Shown in pieces: positions 4,503-6,034 of a stretch of DNA of 6,034 nt. Each line of letters opens with the position of its first letter. Within the stretch, counting starts at the first letter, position 1. This DNA is from an uncultured Eggerthellaceae bacterium. GTDB lineage: Bacteria > Actinomycetota > Coriobacteriia > Coriobacteriales > Eggerthellaceae. The notes below the pieces were generated by a model, which saw only the letters and a program-made list of their open reading frames with translations, did no database searches and was not told the DNA's origin. The DNA lies in NCBI GenBank assembly GCA_934630485.1, contig CAKTWD010000093.1:1-6034 (forward strand), in the 5' to 3' direction. A program made the position numbers and the translations under genes.

Positions 4503-5930
4503 ATGGGTAGGCCGACTATTTATCCTACTGGCACCACCATTTACGATCCGGAGAGGTGCCAGAACGGCTACACCGTTTTCACCGCACCTGGTAAGGGCGT
4601 CGCTATCATCAACATGAATGGCGAGATCGTTCGTTTTTACAAAGACGTTAATGGCTTCCCGCCCCGCGTTCTTCCCGGCGGCCATGTAATCGTCACCCGC
4701 GCTCCTCGTGGTGCTGCTTTCGGTTATCAGGACATGGGCGACCTTACCATGATCGATATCGATGGCAACGTCGAGTGGACCTTCAACAAGAACCAGGAAG
4801 TTGTCGACGATGGCGATCCTTACTGGAGCGCTCGTCAGCATCATGACTACCAGGTTTCTGGCAACCCCGTTGGTTACTGGGTCCCGGGCATGGATCCCGA
4901 CCCCAACTTCGACAAGATGCTGCTCCTCACGCACAACGACGTGCGCAAGCCCAAGATCTCCCCGCAGCTCCTGCTTGAGGACCGCCTGATCGAGATCGAC
5001 CGCGAGGGCAACATCCTCTGGGAGTGGAACATGCTCGACCACTTCAATGAGTTCGGTCTTGACGAAACCGCCAAGAACGCCATGTTCCGCAACCCCAACA
5101 CCCAGCATGCTGGTCCCGAGGGTCAGGGCGACATCTTCCATGTGAACTGCGCATCTTACCTGGGCCCGAACCACTGGTTCGACGAGGGCGACGAGCGCTT
5201 CAACCCCGAGAACATCATCATGGACTCCCGCGAGGCCAATATCATGTGGATCGTTTCCCATGAGACCGGCGAGATTGTCTGGCGCGTCGGCCCCGACTTC
5301 ACCAAGACCCCCGAGCTCCGTATGTTCGGCACCATCGTTGGTCCGCATCATACTCACATGATCCCCAAGGGTCTGCCGGGTGAGGGCCATGTCATGGTCT
5401 ACGACAACGGTGGTTGGGCTGGCTACGGCGCACCGAACCAGTTCTCCAAGACCGGCGTCAAGGTTACCCGCCGCGACTACTCTCGTATCGTCGAGTTCGA
5501 CCCCACCACGCTCGAGATCGTTTGGGAATACGACGGTGAGCCGCACGTCATGGACGGCGACTTCAACTTCAACGCCAACTACCACTACAGCCCGCTGACC
5601 TCCGATGCTCAGCGTCTGCCCAACGGCAACACGCTGATCTGCGAGGGCTGCTCCGCTACCATCCGCGAGGTTACCCCCGAGAAGGAAATCGTTTGGGAGT
5701 ACCTGTACCCCGAGGTTGGCATGGCTCTGCTGTATCGCGCCTATCGTATTCCTTACGAGTGGATCCCCCAGCTTCCTGCTCAGGAAGAGGTTCCGGTCGA
5801 GCGCGTCGTTCCCGCCGAGTTCAAGATGCCCGGTGCTGCTTCCTCCGACTTCGAGAAGTTTGCTCGCGAGGTTGAGGGCGCTAAGGTTCCCGAGGGCACC
5901 ATGGCTCACTGCGTTGAGAGCCTCGACTAA
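4503..5930 (+). CDS. Arylsulfate sulfotransferase (ASST)-like beta-propeller, cytoplasmic
   Basis: The product has 475 residues. Six spaced repeats of the propeller strand 'G-E/N-I/V-V/L-W' are visible: GEIVRFY (40-46), GNVEWTF (88-94), GNILWEW (169-175), GEIVWRV (256-262), LEIVWEY (337-343) and KEIVWEY (394-400), as expected for the six-bladed ASST fold. Other family-like parts are 'IFHVN' (211-215), 'DSREANIMWIV' (241-251), the His-rich 'GPHHTHMIPKG' followed by 'YDNGG' (280-304), 'SRIVEFDP' (327-334) and 'QRLPNGNTLI' (370-379). Family knowledge: ASST transfers sulfate from one phenol to another through a sulfated histidine, without PAPS. Candidate catalytic residues are H213, H283/H285, R328 and H361; exact correspondence to the E. 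coli residues needs an alignment. There is no signal peptide or membrane helix, unlike periplasmic E. coli AssT. A CEGC pair (380-383) is present. It has its own promoter region and terminator, and lacks TTA, CTA and TCA codons, suggesting strong expression. Donor and acceptor are unknown; another propeller function is possible. Confidence 0.83.
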   Translation: MGRPTIYPTGTTIYDPERCQNGYTVFTAPGKGVAIINMNGEIVRFYKDVNGFPPRVLPGGHVIVTRAPRGAAFGYQDMGDLTMIDIDGNVEWTFNKNQEVVDDGDPYWSARQHHDYQVSGNPVGYWVPGMDPDPNFDKMLLLTHNDVRKPKISPQLLLEDRLIEIDREGNILWEWNMLDHFNEFGLDETAKNAMFRNPNTQHAGPEGQGDIFHVNCASYLGPNHWFDEGDERFNPENIIMDSREANIMWIVSHETGEIVWRVGPDFTKTPELRMFGTIVGPHHTHMIPKGLPGEGHVMVYDNGGWAGYGAPNQFSKTGVKVTRRDYSRIVEFDPTTLEIVWEYDGEPHVMDGDFNFNANYHYSPLTSDAQRLPNGNTLICEGCSATIREVTPEKEIVWEYLYPEVGMALLYRAYRIPYEWIPQLPAQEEVPVERVVPAEFKMPGAASSDFEKFAREVEGAKVPEGTMAHCVESLD

Positions 5931-5939
5931 CATCAGGCT

Positions 5940-5961
5940 TTTGCGGTCTCGCAAACCGCAA
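5940..5961 (+). repeat. Short hairpin with two alternative pairings after the ASST-like gene
   Basis: TTGCGGT (5941-5947) can pair with ACCGCAA (5955-5961). Alternatively TTTGCG (5940-5945) can pair with CGCAAA (5950-5955). The two forms exclude each other. No T-run follows, so it is not a terminator by itself; it lies between the stop codon and the strong terminator and may add to 3'-end protection. Confidence 0.4.
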
Positions 5962-5977
5962 TCATCTTCGGATGCAC

Positions 5978-6015
5978 AAAGGGTTCGCAGCTTACGCTGC
6001 GAACCCTTTTCGTTT
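5978..6015 (+). terminator. Rho-independent terminator of the ASST-like gene
   Basis: AAAGGGTTCGCAGC (5978-5991) and GCTGCGAACCCTTT (5996-6009) pair perfectly over 14 bases around a TTAC loop, followed by the T-rich tail TTTTCGTTT. The A-run before the stem mirrors the T-run, so it could also stop transcription arriving from the right on the minus strand. Confidence 0.93.
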
Positions 6016-6034
6016 GCTTCGGGCGTACGGGGAC

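Noticed and set aside
4323..5954. A 543-codon open frame on the minus strand covering the whole ASST-like gene
   Set aside because: It is codon-aligned with the sense gene, so its openness follows from the absence of TTA, CTA and TCA codons there. Its translation is rich in Val, Leu, Gly, Asp and His without family motifs, and the sense strand encodes a clear propeller protein.

Overview
The window looks like a piece of chromosome from a gut actinobacterium of the Coriobacteriia, probably Eggerthellaceae. This is an inference from the moderately high GC content, from codon use poor in TTA, CTA and TCA, and above all from gene content: a signal-less arylsulfotransferase-type propeller beside a peroxide-stress pair. 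No rRNA, tRNA, mobile element or CRISPR array is visible.

Layout. (1) Positions 3-1798, plus strand: the 3' end of a family 2 glycosyltransferase, then 23 bases later a polytopic membrane protein of the lysylphosphatidylglycerol synthase/flippase-like family (UPF0104 type). They look like the tail of a cell-envelope glycan operon. (2) Positions 1836-3506, minus strand, convergent with the first block: a 556-residue flavoprotein with a thioredoxin reductase module in front and an AhpF-type double thioredoxin fold behind, which reverses the domain order of classical AhpF. (3) Positions 3507-3788: a divergent promoter region with several dyads. (4) Positions 3789-4166, plus strand: a Fur-family regulator whose metal-site residues match PerR, followed by a strong intrinsic terminator. 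(5) Positions 4232-4502: a long leader or promoter region with two dyads, one a perfect 8+3+8 palindrome just downstream of a candidate -10 box. (6) Positions 4503-5930, plus strand: a cytoplasmic arylsulfate sulfotransferase (ASST)-like six-bladed beta-propeller of 475 residues, closed by a very strong terminator.

How the parts fit. The flavoprotein and PerR are divergent neighbours and probably form a peroxide-defence unit: PerR senses peroxide through its iron site and represses, and the flavoprotein passes electrons from a nicotinamide cofactor to a peroxiredoxin or similar partner encoded elsewhere. The ASST-like gene is a separate transcription unit with its own promoter region and terminator. 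Its codon use suggests high expression. If it is a true ASST, it would move sulfate from one phenolic compound to another inside the cell, which fits a gut organism exposed to sulfated phenols, but its substrate cannot be read from the sequence. The whole resembles ordinary chromosome. The most notable points are the permuted AhpF homologue beside perR, the absence of a secretion signal on the ASST-like protein, and the undescribed dyads in front of perR and the ASST-like gene.
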